From the NCBI RefSeq assembly GCF_035917975.1, contig NZ_CP109130.1, forward strand, positions 3,534,001 to 3,598,000: DNA of 64,000 bases. Reading direction: 5' to 3'. Shown here one piece after another: positions 24,321 to 33,694 of this stretch. This DNA is from Streptosporangium sp. NBC_01756. GTDB taxonomy: Bacteria > Actinomycetota > Actinomycetes > Streptosporangiales > Streptosporangiaceae. Under the pieces are notes generated by a model. The model did no database searches. It was not told the origin of the DNA and saw only the letters and a list, made by a program, of their open reading frames with translations. The number at the start of each line of letters is the position of its first letter. The first letter of the stretch is position 1. Position numbers and translations under genes: made by a program.

Positions 24321-24710
24321 TTACGCCGGGCTGGCGTGGGCGGCCAGGATGCGCCACCCGTGCTCGTTCGTGTGAACCCACGTCCGGGTGTAGCTCATCC
24401 GTCCGGCGAATGGCGTTCCGGCGACGCTGCCTTCCAGGGTGCCGAGGAAGCAGGTGACGCCGGTGTTCCCCACAACGAGCACGGTGAGGTCTTCCTGGAG
24501 GAGTTTCGTCAGGGCCAGTGTTCGTGAGCGGTGATTGTGGAGATCGAGCTGCTTGGCATCCGGGTGGCACTGGTTGTCCGGCGGGCCGGTGAAGACGAGC
24601 CGCTCATCGAGCAGCCGGTCCAGCTCTTCGACGTCTCCGGCGAGCTGTGCCGCCTGCAGACGCTGTTCGGCCTTGGCCAGTTCGTCAATGAGGGTGGTGT
24701 GGTCGGCCAT
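24321..24710 (-). CDS. SnoaL-like/NTF2-fold protein (DUF4440)
   Basis: The 129-residue protein has the DUF4440 cone-shaped fold pattern: an N-terminal helix pair (LAKAEQRLQAAQLAGDVEELDRLLDERLVFTGPP) and then strands ending RMSYTRTWVHTNEHGWRILAAHAS. The family covers steroid-isomerase-like and unknown small-molecule binding proteins. It is a single gene with its start at ATG 24710. Confidence 0.8.
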   Translation of the reverse strand: MADHTTLIDELAKAEQRLQAAQLAGDVEELDRLLDERLVFTGPPDNQCHPDAKQLDLHNHRSRTLALTKLLQEDLTVLVVGNTGVTCFLGTLEGSVAGTPFAGRMSYTRTWVHTNEHGWRILAAHASPA

Positions 24711-24894
24711 GAGGAACTCTCTCCAGCGATCGATCCCGTGCGAAGTGAACAGAGTAGTGCTTTAAGGGGTGAACCGCAGCCCGGGTCGGCGCTCATAGGA
24801 AACGTCGTGGCTTGACAGTGTTGCCAGAACGTACGGCGAGGGCGGTCTTGCCGTAGGCCGGCGGCGCCGGCGGCGCTTTGATCGGTGCCGGTGC

Positions 24895-25536
24895 CTAACG
24901 CTCGCCCGGAGTGACAACGCCGGATTCGTACGCCAGGACCACTGCCTGGACCCGGTCGCGCAGCCCGAGCTTCGTCAGGATGCGCCCCACGTGGGTCTTG
25001 ACCGTGGTCTCCGACAAGAACAGCTCGACCCCGATCTCGGCGTTGGACATTCCTCGGGCCAGGCTGAGGAAGACTTCACGCTCACGCTCCGTGAGCACCT
25101 TGAGCACGGCGTCCGGGTCGGTGTCGGCCTTCGCGACGAGCCGCCCGATGAGCCGCCGGGTCGTGGCGGGCGCGATGATCGAGTCGCCCCGGTGCACGTG
25201 CCGGATCGCAGCGATGATCTCCTCTCCTGGCGCATCCTTCAGCATGAACCCGCTCGCACCGGCGCGCAGCGCGGCCAGGGCGTGCTCGTCGAGGTCGAAC
25301 GTGGTCAGCACCAGCACCTTCGGCGGGTCGTCCAGCCGCTGGATCTCCCGGGTGGCGGTGACACCATCCATTCGGGGCATCCGGATGTCCATCACCACCA
25401 CGTCGACGCGCCGCGACTCCAACGCCTTCAGGGCCGCCAGGCCGTCAGAGGCCTCGGCGACCACCTCCACGTCGGGCTGGGACCTGACGACCATGGTCAG
25501 GCCGTTGCGCAGCAGCTCCTGATCGTCGACGATCAT
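24895..25536 (-). CDS. NarL/LuxR-family response regulator
   Basis: The 213-residue receiver-HTH protein begins MIVDDQELLRNGL. It carries the phospho-Asp in VVVMDIRMPRMDG, the Lys in GFMLKDAPG, and the LuxR HTH LTEREREVFLSLARGMSNAEIG followed by TVKTHVGRIL. The start overlaps the kinase stop by four bases (ATGA), so it is translationally coupled as the last gene of a three-gene operon. Confidence 0.92.
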   Translation of the reverse strand: MIVDDQELLRNGLTMVVRSQPDVEVVAEASDGLAALKALESRRVDVVVMDIRMPRMDGVTATREIQRLDDPPKVLVLTTFDLDEHALAALRAGASGFMLKDAPGEEIIAAIRHVHRGDSIIAPATTRRLIGRLVAKADTDPDAVLKVLTEREREVFLSLARGMSNAEIGVELFLSETTVKTHVGRILTKLGLRDRVQAVVLAYESGVVTPGER

Positions 25537-26807
25537 GATCCTGATGATGGGAGGCTCCTCGGCTCATAGGGCACGGTGGCCGACAGTTCGAAGCCGGCGC
25601 CGGGGCGTCTGCCGGCCTCCAGGGTGCCTCCCACCATGCTGAGACGTTCACGCATCCCGGTCAGCCCGACGCCGGCCTCTTCGGCGGGCGGCCCGTCGCC
25701 GTCGTTCGTGATGGTGATGTGCAGTCCGTCCGGGCGCCACGCCAGCGTCATGTCGGTCGCGGCCGTCGCCCCCGCGTGCTTGATTACGTTGGTCAGCCCC
25801 TCTTGGATGACGCGATAGGCGGTCAGGTCGACGGCGGGGCGCAGCGGCCGGGCGTCCCCGACCTCCTGTACGGCGACGCGTACGCCCGTATCACGCACAT
25901 GGTCGAGCAGGTCGGAGAGGTCGCCGAGGCCCGGTTGCGGAGCGGTGCCGCCGTCGGCGCGCAGCACGCCCAGGAGCCCGCGCATGTCGCGCAGGGCCTC
26001 GCGCCCGACCCCGGCGATGGTGGCGAACACGCCCGCCCCGGGCGAGTCCGGATCGGACAGCCTGCCACCCTCCGCCTGGCTGACCATGACGGCGAGCGAG
26101 TGGGACACCACGTCGTGCATCTCGCGGCTGATGCGGTCGCGCTCCGCCCGTGCCGCCTCCTTCCGCTCCCGCGCACGGTCGGCCTCGGCGCGCTCGGCCT
26201 TCGCTCTGAGCTCGGACAGGAACAACACCCGCATCCGGCTGAGGCGGCCCAGCGACCAGAGGCACGCCGCCGCGGCGACCAGGCCGACCGACAGCCCGAT
26301 CCGCCACGCGACCAGCTCATAGGAGCCCGACGAGCCGCCCCACGAGGCCGGATCCCACAGACGCGCCAGGACCAGGACCACCCCCGCCAGGGCGACGGCC
26401 AGGCAGACCAGGCTGGGCAGCAGGCCGAGCCGGCCGGACGCCGTGTAGAGCAGCAGCCCGAAGACCAGCGTGCTCGGCAGCAGCACCGCCGGATAGTAAG
26501 CGCCGCCCGGGTCGTGCAGGGGCGGCAGCGCCACCAGCAGCAGCATCGCCACGGCGGCCAGTCCGTACGCCGCCAGCGGGCGCAGCCGACGCGGAACGAC
26601 GCAACCATGCAGCACCAGCAGGCCGAGCCCCGCGAGCAGGCGGAGCGACAGGGGACTGTCTGAGGCCCGGAGCAGGCTCAACGAGACCAGGCCGAGCGGC
26701 AGGACGAGCAGGACGGCGAGCATGGCATCGGCGCTCACCTGATGCCGGTTGAGAAACGAGTCCACCGCGGCGCCGGCAGGAGACAGAGGCTCTCGCACGC
26801 CCACCAT
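25533..26807 (-). CDS. HisKA_3 sensor histidine kinase
   Basis: The 424-residue membrane kinase has ~5-6 hydrophobic helices (30-200), a charged coiled linker (ELRAKAERAEADRARERKEA), and the dimerisation box RDRISREMHDVVSHSLAVMV with the phospho-His. The HATPase domain has the N-box VIQEGLTNVIKHAG and a GLTGMRERL lid. The start ATG overlaps the stop of the upstream membrane-protein gene (TAATG). Confidence 0.92.
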   Translation of the reverse strand: MVGVREPLSPAGAAVDSFLNRHQVSADAMLAVLLVLPLGLVSLSLLRASDSPLSLRLLAGLGLLVLHGCVVPRRLRPLAAYGLAAVAMLLLVALPPLHDPGGAYYPAVLLPSTLVFGLLLYTASGRLGLLPSLVCLAVALAGVVLVLARLWDPASWGGSSGSYELVAWRIGLSVGLVAAAACLWSLGRLSRMRVLFLSELRAKAERAEADRARERKEAARAERDRISREMHDVVSHSLAVMVSQAEGGRLSDPDSPGAGVFATIAGVGREALRDMRGLLGVLRADGGTAPQPGLGDLSDLLDHVRDTGVRVAVQEVGDARPLRPAVDLTAYRVIQEGLTNVIKHAGATAATDMTLAWRPDGLHITITNDGDGPPAEEAGVGLTGMRERLSMVGGTLEAGRRPGAGFELSATVPYEPRSLPSSGS

Positions 26808-27820
26808 TATGGTCGGCGTGCGTGAGCGAGGTGCCGGCGGCGGGAGAGGTACGCCAGCGCGGCCACCGCCAGGGCCACACCCCACAGCGGCCACAACATC
26901 TCCGGCAGCCAGGCGCCCAGCTCGTCGGCCGCCCCCGCCGGGCCGACCTGCTCGCCGGTGAGCTTCTTGCGGACGTACATCAGTCCGGCGGAGGTGATGG
27001 GGAGGGAGACGGCCAGAGCCGAGTAGGCCGGGAATCGCGCCGGAATCGGCCGCCCGCGCAGGAACGGCACCCAGCGCGGCCAGATCTCGCCCCACGGCCG
27101 GACCAAGCCGACGGTCAGGACCGCGCCGACGAGACCGAGCGCGCTGAGACCGGCGCCGATCGGGGTGATCTCGGCGATGTGGGCCAGGAACCGGTCGCTG
27201 ATGCCGACGGGCACCCCCAGGAGCCAGCCGAAGCGGGTGACGGCGTAGGCCACGGGGACGGCGACCGCGACAGCGGTCGCATACCGCCCGATCCGTAGCG
27301 CGCCGGCGGCGCTGCCGGGCCGCCCGGGCCCTCCGATCAGCGCGCGCGTCCCCAAGAGCATCAGGCTGACGCCGGCCGCCATCAGGATGAGCAGGTTGAC
27401 GCTCGGCCACGTCAGCATGGTCGCGATCATCGAGAACTCGACCTGGCCGGCGAGCGCGGCAACCAGCATCACCGGCAGGTACCCGGCGGTCATCATGATG
27501 CGCACGTCGGGCAGGAGCACCGCCAGGCCGACGCCGACCACGACGGCCCCGACGGCGGGGGCCCGGTTGAGCGGGCCTCTGGCGGCGAGCACGGCGACGA
27601 CGCCGGCCACCAGCGCCGACATCGCCAGCACGCCCCCGCCGGCCGCCGCCGGAAGAGGGTCGAGCAGGGTGTTGCCCGCGCCCGCACGGCCGGCGTCGAA
27701 CGGATATCCGGGCCCTCCGAAAGCCCAGAGCAGGCCGAGGGCCAGATAACTCACCGACCAGACGACGATGATCAGGACCGGCACGATCGTCCGGCGACTT
27801 CCTGGAGAAGAGGTGTTCAC
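26807..27820 (-). CDS. Multi-spanning membrane protein of a two-component operon
   Basis: The 337-residue protein has about nine hydrophobic helices and short loops (TIVPVLIIVVWSVSYLALG first; LWGVALAVAALAYLS last). I recognise no family. It shares one base with the kinase gene, so all three genes are co-translated; it may be a sensor accessory or the function controlled by the system. The start is GTG. Confidence 0.75.
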   Translation of the reverse strand: MNTSSPGSRRTIVPVLIIVVWSVSYLALGLLWAFGGPGYPFDAGRAGAGNTLLDPLPAAAGGGVLAMSALVAGVVAVLAARGPLNRAPAVGAVVVGVGLAVLLPDVRIMMTAGYLPVMLVAALAGQVEFSMIATMLTWPSVNLLILMAAGVSLMLLGTRALIGGPGRPGSAAGALRIGRYATAVAVAVPVAYAVTRFGWLLGVPVGISDRFLAHIAEITPIGAGLSALGLVGAVLTVGLVRPWGEIWPRWVPFLRGRPIPARFPAYSALAVSLPITSAGLMYVRKKLTGEQVGPAGAADELGAWLPEMLWPLWGVALAVAALAYLSRRRHLAHARRP

Positions 27821-28025
27821 CCGGCCTAATCTGCCGCCGCGGCGGTGCCCCGCACATCGTCACCGGGTCTCGACCGGCTCCTCCGGAGGTCGCGACGGCG
27901 TCGTCCCAGAGGAGGACCTCTCAGCCGCGGCGAGCTCGGGGATGACGCTCGACCGCCTTTGCACCTTGCGCCGAACGTCGCCGTCGTATCGGATACGACG
28001 ACCATGACGCTCGCCCCGGCGGGTC

Positions 28026-29528
28026 CTACGAGCGAGTCACCTCATGATCGGGGAGTGCGGCCGGGGCGGTCCGGGGCGCCGGGCGGCGCATGGTCAGGAT
28101 CAGTACGGCCGTCCCGGCGAAGATGGCCGCGGCGACGACGCCGGTGACGTGCAGGCCGGCGGTGAACGCCTCCCGCGCGGCGTGCAGCAGTTCCGCGCCC
28201 TGGCCGGCGGGAAGGTGCCGGCTCTCGGCGACCGCGCCGGCCAGCGAGTCGGACGTGCCGTCCATCCGGCCGCGGTAGATCGCCGCGGCCACCATGCCGA
28301 GCAGCGCGAGGCCGAGCGAACCGCCGAGGTAGTTGCCGGTCTCCGACATCGACGCCGCCGAGCCGGCCCGCTCCGGCGGCACGGACCCGACGACCAGCCC
28401 GGTGCCCAGCGCGAACAGCGGGCCGGCGCCCAGCGCCAGCACGGTGATGCCGGTCATCACCAGCGGCAGGGCGTACCCGCCGCCGACGCCGACGCCGACC
28501 AGCAGCAGGCCACCCAGCGCCGACACCGCCAGCCCGCCGGCGATCGCGGTCGCCGGCTTCATCCACCGGATCAGCATCGGCGCGGCCATGGTGCCGGCCG
28601 CCACACCCAGGCCCATCGGTGCGAACAGCACCGCCGACACGAACGGCGAGAAGCCCAGCACGCTCTGCAGGTACTGGGTCACCATCAGACCCGTACCGGC
28701 CATGGCGACACCGGCGAAGACCAGCCCGACGATCACGGCCGTGAGCGGGCGGTCGCGCAGCAGCCGCAGGTCCAGCAGCGGCGTCTCCAGGCGCAGCTGC
28801 CGCCGTACGAACACGAACCCGACGGCCGCGCCGGCGACGAGGGCCACCGCCGGCACGACCGACACGCCCTCGACGGTCAGCTGCTTGAGGCCGTAGACCG
28901 TCGAGAGCACCGCCATCAGCGACAGCCCGACGCTGACCGGGTCCAGCCGGCCGGCCCGGTCGCCGCGGTACTCCGGCAGCAGGAACGGCCCGGCGAGCAG
29001 CAGCACCGCCATCGCGGGCACCGCGGCCAGGAACACCGATCCCCACCAGAAGTGCTGGAGCAGGAACCCGGCGAGTACCGGTCCGAGCGCGCCACCGGTG
29101 AACTGGCAGGTCGCCCAGATCGCGATGGCCCGCCCGCGCTGCCGGTCGTCGTGGAACATATTGGTGATCAGGGCGAGGGTGGACGGCGCCAGGGTCGCAC
29201 CCGCGACGCCCAGCAGCGCACGCACGACGATCAGCATCAGCGGGCCGGTCGCGAAGGCGGCCACGACCGACAGCACCGCGAACGCCGCCCCGCCGATCAT
29301 CAGCAGCCGCCGGCGGCCGATCCGGTCGCCGAGCGTACCCATCGTGATGACCAGACCGGCCACCATGAATCCATAGCTGTCACTGATCCACAGCTGCTCG
29401 ACGCCGGTGGCGCCCAGGTCGGCGCTCAGCTGCGGGAGCGCGAGGAGCAACGCCGTCGTGTCTATCGCGACGAGAAATGTCGGCAGCGTGAGGACGATCA
29501 GCCCCAGCCATGCCCGGTCGACTCGCAT
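28026..29528 (-). CDS. MFS drug exporter, DHA2 (14-helix) family
   Basis: The 500-residue transporter has ~14 helices, the motif-A loop GTLGDRIGRRRLLMIGG, the motif-C-like stretch GGALGPVLAGFLLQH, and FLVAIDTTALLLALPQL in helix 1. It is similar in plan to SmvA/LfrA proton-driven exporters. The start ATG at 29528 follows GGGAG. No regulator lies next to it, and the divergent neighbour is a kinase. Confidence 0.88.
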   Translation of the reverse strand: MRVDRAWLGLIVLTLPTFLVAIDTTALLLALPQLSADLGATGVEQLWISDSYGFMVAGLVITMGTLGDRIGRRRLLMIGGAAFAVLSVVAAFATGPLMLIVVRALLGVAGATLAPSTLALITNMFHDDRQRGRAIAIWATCQFTGGALGPVLAGFLLQHFWWGSVFLAAVPAMAVLLLAGPFLLPEYRGDRAGRLDPVSVGLSLMAVLSTVYGLKQLTVEGVSVVPAVALVAGAAVGFVFVRRQLRLETPLLDLRLLRDRPLTAVIVGLVFAGVAMAGTGLMVTQYLQSVLGFSPFVSAVLFAPMGLGVAAGTMAAPMLIRWMKPATAIAGGLAVSALGGLLLVGVGVGGGYALPLVMTGITVLALGAGPLFALGTGLVVGSVPPERAGSAASMSETGNYLGGSLGLALLGMVAAAIYRGRMDGTSDSLAGAVAESRHLPAGQGAELLHAAREAFTAGLHVTGVVAAAIFAGTAVLILTMRRPAPRTAPAALPDHEVTRS

Positions 29529-29879
29529 ATCCGAAACTCCCTGTTCTCTCGATGTTCCGCCGGTCGGTCGGAGCGGCCGGGAGTTTCTTGACATCGGCCG
29601 GTGGAAAATCTCGCCCGCCCGCCACGGCGGAGCGGCACCGGAGACGACGGCGACCACCGCCGGGCCCCTACTGGTTCGCGCCGGCCTGGAGCACGGTCAG
29701 GGTGTCGGCGCAGCCAACGGCTGGTGTAGCCGTGGAAGCCCCCCGAGGGGACACTGTGTCTTCCTGTCGTATGCCAGTTTCCCCACCCAGACCGGCCCGT
29801 TCGTGCTGTCCGGCCAGAAGGTGCTCTTGTCCGTGGTTTGGTGTTGATCAAAGAGGGGCGAAGGGGTCAGGGTGTTGTG
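29529..29879. other. Divergent intergenic region between MFS and kinase genes
   Basis: No gene is seen. It must hold both promoters. A TTGACA hexamer occurs at 29588-29593 but without a convincing -10 at the right distance. No inverted repeats stood out. Confidence 0.4.
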
Positions 29880-31814
29880 GTGAGGACGCTGTCAGGACGG
29901 TACGAACTGCTGGAGCCGTTGGGGCGCGGCGGCATGGGGGTGGTGTACCGGGCGCGTGACCGGGAGCTGGAGCGGATCGTGGCGGTCAAGGTGCTGCCCG
30001 CGCAGATGCTGCGCGATGAGGACTTCCGGGCCCGGTTCCGCCGGGAGGCGCGGGCGGCGGCGGGCCTGTCGCATCCCAACATCGCGACCGTCTACGACAT
30101 CGGCGAGGACATCGGTGACGGGGATCCGGTTCCGTATCTGGTGATGGAGTTGGTGGAGGGCGGGACACTGGCCGATCTGCTGCGCCAGGCGCCGCCGACC
30201 CCGAACGAGGCCGGACAGATCGTGGCGGCGGTCTTGGAGGCGTTGGAGCACAGCCACGGGCGGGAGGTGGTGCACCGCGATATCAAGCCCGCCAACATCA
30301 TGGTCCACCGCACCGGCGGCCGGGTGCGGGTGAAGGTGATGGACTTCGGGATCGCCAAGCTCATGTCGGAGACGGCCACCCGGTTGACCGCCACCGGAAT
30401 ACGGATCGGTACCCCGTCCTATATGTCGCCCGAACAGGCCGACGGCAAGCCCGCCGACGCCCGCTCGGATCTGTACTCCACCGGCTGCGTGCTGTATGAG
30501 ATGCTCACCGGTCGGCCGCCCTTCACCGGGGACTCGCCCACCGCCGTGCTCTTCCAACACCTGCACAAGACCCCGCAGCCGCCCGCACAGCTGAACTCGG
30601 CCCTGGCCTCCTTCTGGGATCAGGTGCTGGCGACCGCACTGGCCAAAGATCCCCGACAGCGCCACCGGGATGCCACGGCGATGCGACAGGCCATCGAAAC
30701 CGGCTCAGCCGCCCCCACCACCCAGGCGCCTCCGCCGGTCCCGCCCTCCGCGTCCGCACCGGCTGCCCGGCCTGACGCCCCCCTGCCTACCGAACCGGCA
30801 CCCACCGAACCGGCACCTCCTGCGCCGGCCCTCCACGTACCCGGCTCTCCCGGTCTCGGGGAGCGGTCCGCGCCCGAACCCCCCGCAACGCAAGAGCACG
30901 CCGCTGCCGCGCCGCACCGGATCCTGACCCGCCGCCGCCTGCTCACCGGACTGGGCGCCGCAGGCCTGGCCGCCGCCCTGCCGACCGCCTACTACGCCTT
31001 CACCCGGGAAGACACCGTCACCCTCACCGGCCACAACGACGGGGTCTGCTCGGTGGCGTTCAGCCCCGATGGCAAGATCCTGGCCACCGGCAGCTACGAC
31101 GACACCGTGCGATTGTGGGAGGTGGCCACCGGCACCTCGATCGGTCGGCCTCTCACCGGCCACAACGACGGAGTCTGCTCGGTGGCGTTCAGCCCGGACG
31201 GCAGGACCCTGGCCACCGGCAGCGGCGATGACACCATGCGGTTGTGGGACGTGGGCACCCGCACACCCATCGGCCGCCCCCTCACCGGCCACAACGACGA
31301 CGTCTGGTCGGTGGCGTTCAGCCCGAACGGCAAGATCCTGGCCAGCGGCAGCAGCAGCCTAGCCACCGGCAGCGGTGACGACACCGTGCGATTGTGGGAC
31401 GTGGGCACCCGCACACCCATCGGCCGCCCCCTCACCGGCCACAACGGCTCCGTCAGCTCGGTGGCGTTCAGCCCCGATGGCAAGTTCCTGGCCACCGGCA
31501 GCTATGACGACACCGTCCGATTGTGGGATGTAGCCACCGGCACCTCGATCGGCCGGCCTCTCACCGGCCACCACGGTGCCGTCTACTCGGTGGCGTTCAG
31601 TCCCGACGGCACGATCCTGGCCACCGGCAGCAGCAGTCTGGCCACCGGCAGCGGTGACGACACCGTGCGATTGTGGGATGTGGCCACCGGCACCTCGATC
31701 GGCCGGCCTCTCACCGGCCACAACGGTGCCGTCTTCTCGGTGGCGTTCAGCCCGAACGGCAAGATCCTGGCCACCGGCAGTAAGGACGACACCGTACGGT
31801 TGTGGCAACTGTGA
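29880..31814 (+). CDS. Membrane Ser/Thr protein kinase with C-terminal WD40 repeats
   Basis: The 644-residue protein has a Hanks-type kinase domain at ~5-265 with GRGGMGVVYRA (P-loop), VAVKVL (Lys), HRDIKPANIMV (catalytic loop), MDFGIAK (DFG) and SPEQADG. A Pro/Ala-rich linker follows, then RRRLLTGLGAAGLAAALPTAYY as the membrane segment, then six WD40 repeats, each with LTGH...SVAFSPDG...LATGS..DDTVRLW. The repeats are nearly identical in DNA, so the array is recently expanded. Repeats 3 and 5 carry an extra SSSLATG. Six rather than seven blades is unusual for a closed propeller. I use the GTG at 29880, as the longer ORF adds no conserved sequence. Confidence 0.9.
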   Translation: MRTLSGRYELLEPLGRGGMGVVYRARDRELERIVAVKVLPAQMLRDEDFRARFRREARAAAGLSHPNIATVYDIGEDIGDGDPVPYLVMELVEGGTLADLLRQAPPTPNEAGQIVAAVLEALEHSHGREVVHRDIKPANIMVHRTGGRVRVKVMDFGIAKLMSETATRLTATGIRIGTPSYMSPEQADGKPADARSDLYSTGCVLYEMLTGRPPFTGDSPTAVLFQHLHKTPQPPAQLNSALASFWDQVLATALAKDPRQRHRDATAMRQAIETGSAAPTTQAPPPVPPSASAPAARPDAPLPTEPAPTEPAPPAPALHVPGSPGLGERSAPEPPATQEHAAAAPHRILTRRRLLTGLGAAGLAAALPTAYYAFTREDTVTLTGHNDGVCSVAFSPDGKILATGSYDDTVRLWEVATGTSIGRPLTGHNDGVCSVAFSPDGRTLATGSGDDTMRLWDVGTRTPIGRPLTGHNDDVWSVAFSPNGKILASGSSSLATGSGDDTVRLWDVGTRTPIGRPLTGHNGSVSSVAFSPDGKFLATGSYDDTVRLWDVATGTSIGRPLTGHHGAVYSVAFSPDGTILATGSSSLATGSGDDTVRLWDVATGTSIGRPLTGHNGAVFSVAFSPNGKILATGSKDDTVRLWQL

Positions 31815-31876
31815 AGTGATTCCGATCGCGTCTATCCGCAACCTGACCGGGGCCCGCACGCCACGAGGAGTACACG

Positions 31877-32248
31877 ATGAAGTTCCTGATCAGCATGCAC
31901 ATCAACCCGGCTGTGCTGGACGCGCTGACCGACGAGGAGAAGGCGGCGATCGGCGACGGCCACGGCAGGTTCATCGAGGAGCTGAAGCGGTCCGGCGAGC
32001 TGATCACCACGCAGGTGCTGGCCGACCCGTCCCAGTCCGCCGTGGTGTCCGTGCGCAACGGCCAGCCGGTGGTGACCGACGGCCCCTTCCTGGAGTCGAA
32101 GGAGTATCTGGGCGGCTTCTACTTCATCGACTGCGAGGACAGGGAGCGGGCGATCGAGCTGGCGGCGCAGATCCCGGACGCCGCGATCGAGGGCCTGGGG
32201 ATCGAGGTGCGGCAGGTGATGTTCGCCGACGGACAATTGGAAGCGTGA
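31877..32248 (+). CDS. YCII-domain protein (DGPF type), sigma-factor partner
   Basis: The 123-residue YCII-family protein has VTDGPFLESKEYLGGFYFIDCED and the opening MKFLISMHINPAVLDAL. The 3' end overlaps the GTG of the sigma gene (GTGA), so the pair is translationally coupled. This is the second YCII/ECF42 pair in the window; the two YCII proteins are divergent in sequence. Confidence 0.88.
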   Translation: MKFLISMHINPAVLDALTDEEKAAIGDGHGRFIEELKRSGELITTQVLADPSQSAVVSVRNGQPVVTDGPFLESKEYLGGFYFIDCEDRERAIELAAQIPDAAIEGLGIEVRQVMFADGQLEA

Positions 32249-33519
32249 CGGGAAGTATGACGGCGCCGGCCATCGAAGACCTGTTGCGGGAGCTCACGCC
32301 GCAGGTCCTCGGCACGCTGGTACGCAGGCACGGCCAGTTCGAGGGGTGTGAGGACGCCGTGCAGGAGGCGGTCCTCGCCGCCGCCGTGCAGTGGCCGGCC
32401 GAGGGGGTGCCGGACAACCCGCGCGGCTGGCTGGTGACCGTCGCGTCCCGGCGGCTCATCGACCAGATGCGCAGCGACCACGCGCGCCGCGAGCGGGAGT
32501 CGGCGACCGCCGCCGAGGTGGTGCCCGAGGAGGTGCCGGACACCGACGACACGCTCGTCCTGCTGTTTTTGTGCTGCCATCCGGCGCTGACCGCGGCCTC
32601 CCAGACCGCCCTGACGCTGCGGGCGGTCGGCGGCCTGACCACCGCCGAGATCGCCCGCGCGTTCCTGGTGCCGGAGGCCACGATGGCGGCCAGGATCAGC
32701 CGGGCCAAGCAGCGCATCAAGGCCGCCGGCGGCTCGTTCAGCCTGCCGGGCGGCTCCGGCTCGCCGGACGGCTTCGGCCCGGACGGCTTCGGCCTGCCAG
32801 ACGGCGCCGAGCGCGAGGAGCGGCTGCGGGTCGTCCTGCACGTGCTCTATCTGATCTTCAACGAGGGCTACACCGCCTCCTCGGGCAGCGAGCTGCACCG
32901 CGCCGACCTCGCGCACGAGGCGATCCGGCTGGCCAGGATGGTGCACGCGCAACTGCCCGAGGACGATGAGGTGACCGGGCTGCTCGCGCTGATGCTGCTG
33001 ACCCACGCCCGCCGGGAGGTACGGACGACGGCGACCGGCGACCTGGTGCCGCTGGACGAGCAGGACCGGACGAGGTGGGACCGCGAGCTGATCGACGAAG
33101 GCGTCCGGCTGGTCAAGGAGTCGCTGGCCGGCCCGGCGCTGGGGCCGTACCAGCTGCAGGCCGCCATCGCCGCCACACACGCCGCCGCGGCCATGGCCGC
33201 CGAGACCGACTGGCGGCAGGTGCACGCGCTCTACCTGATCCTGGAACGGATCGCACCCAACCCGATGGTCACCCTCAACCGGGCGATCGCACTCGCCGAG
33301 ACCGAGGGCCCGGCGGCCGGGCTGGCCCTGCTGTCCACGTTGGACACCGACGAGCGGATGGCCACCCATCACCGGCTGCTGTCCGTACGGGCTCATCTGC
33401 TGGAGAAGACCGGGGACGCGGCCGGGGCGTACGAGCACTACCGGCGCGCCGCGAAGGCCACCGCCAGCATCGCCGAGCAACGCTACCTGGAGTCCCGGGC
33501 CGCCCGGCTGCGACCGTAG
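32245..33519 (+). CDS. ECF42-type RNA polymerase sigma factor
   Basis: The 424-residue sigma factor has region 2 (CEDAVQEAVLAAAVQWP, GVPDNPRGWLVTVASRRLIDQMR), region 4 (LTLRAVGGLTTAEIARAFLV) and the ECF42 C-terminal extension (HVLYLIFNEGYTASSG; TPR-like end HHRLLSVRAHLLEKTGD). A short Gly/Pro/Asp-rich insertion (SPDGFGPDGFGLPDG) sits between region 4 and the extension. It ends normally, in contrast to the fused homologue at 3.7-5.7 kb. GTG 32245 overlaps the YCII stop; ATG 32257 is an alternative. Confidence 0.92.
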   Translation: MTGSMTAPAIEDLLRELTPQVLGTLVRRHGQFEGCEDAVQEAVLAAAVQWPAEGVPDNPRGWLVTVASRRLIDQMRSDHARRERESATAAEVVPEEVPDTDDTLVLLFLCCHPALTAASQTALTLRAVGGLTTAEIARAFLVPEATMAARISRAKQRIKAAGGSFSLPGGSGSPDGFGPDGFGLPDGAEREERLRVVLHVLYLIFNEGYTASSGSELHRADLAHEAIRLARMVHAQLPEDDEVTGLLALMLLTHARREVRTTATGDLVPLDEQDRTRWDRELIDEGVRLVKESLAGPALGPYQLQAAIAATHAAAAMAAETDWRQVHALYLILERIAPNPMVTLNRAIALAETEGPAAGLALLSTLDTDERMATHHRLLSVRAHLLEKTGDAAGAYEHYRRAAKATASIAEQRYLESRAARLRP

Positions 33520-33530
33520 CCCCCTCTCCC

Positions 33531-33635
33531 GGGGTCCGAACACCGCCTGGGTTGATCGGGGTCTGAACACCGCCGGGTTGACCGGGTTCGAACATCGCCC
33601 GGGTTGACCGGGTTCGAACATCGCCCGGGTTGACC
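33531..33635. repeat. Tandem array of four 26-27-bp units after the ECF42 gene
   Basis: Units are at 33531-33557, 33558-33583, 33584-33609 and 33610-33635. The last two are identical and the first two differ at a few positions. The core GGGTTCGAACATCGCCCGGG contains the palindrome GTTCGAAC. There are no spacers. The array lies between the sigma stop and the next gene's ribosome site. Confidence 0.88.
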
Positions 33636-33694
33636 TCAACCATGCTTCATGTTGAAGAGTGAGCGGGACGTTCTCTCCATGAAGGGTGTTGCTC

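Noticed and set aside
24147-24527. Plus-strand ORF upstream of the DUF4440 gene
   Set aside because: Mostly antisense to the DUF4440 gene, no ribosome site and no recognisable domain.
33531-33635. CRISPR array
   Set aside because: The units are contiguous and similar over their whole length; there are no spacers and no cas genes.
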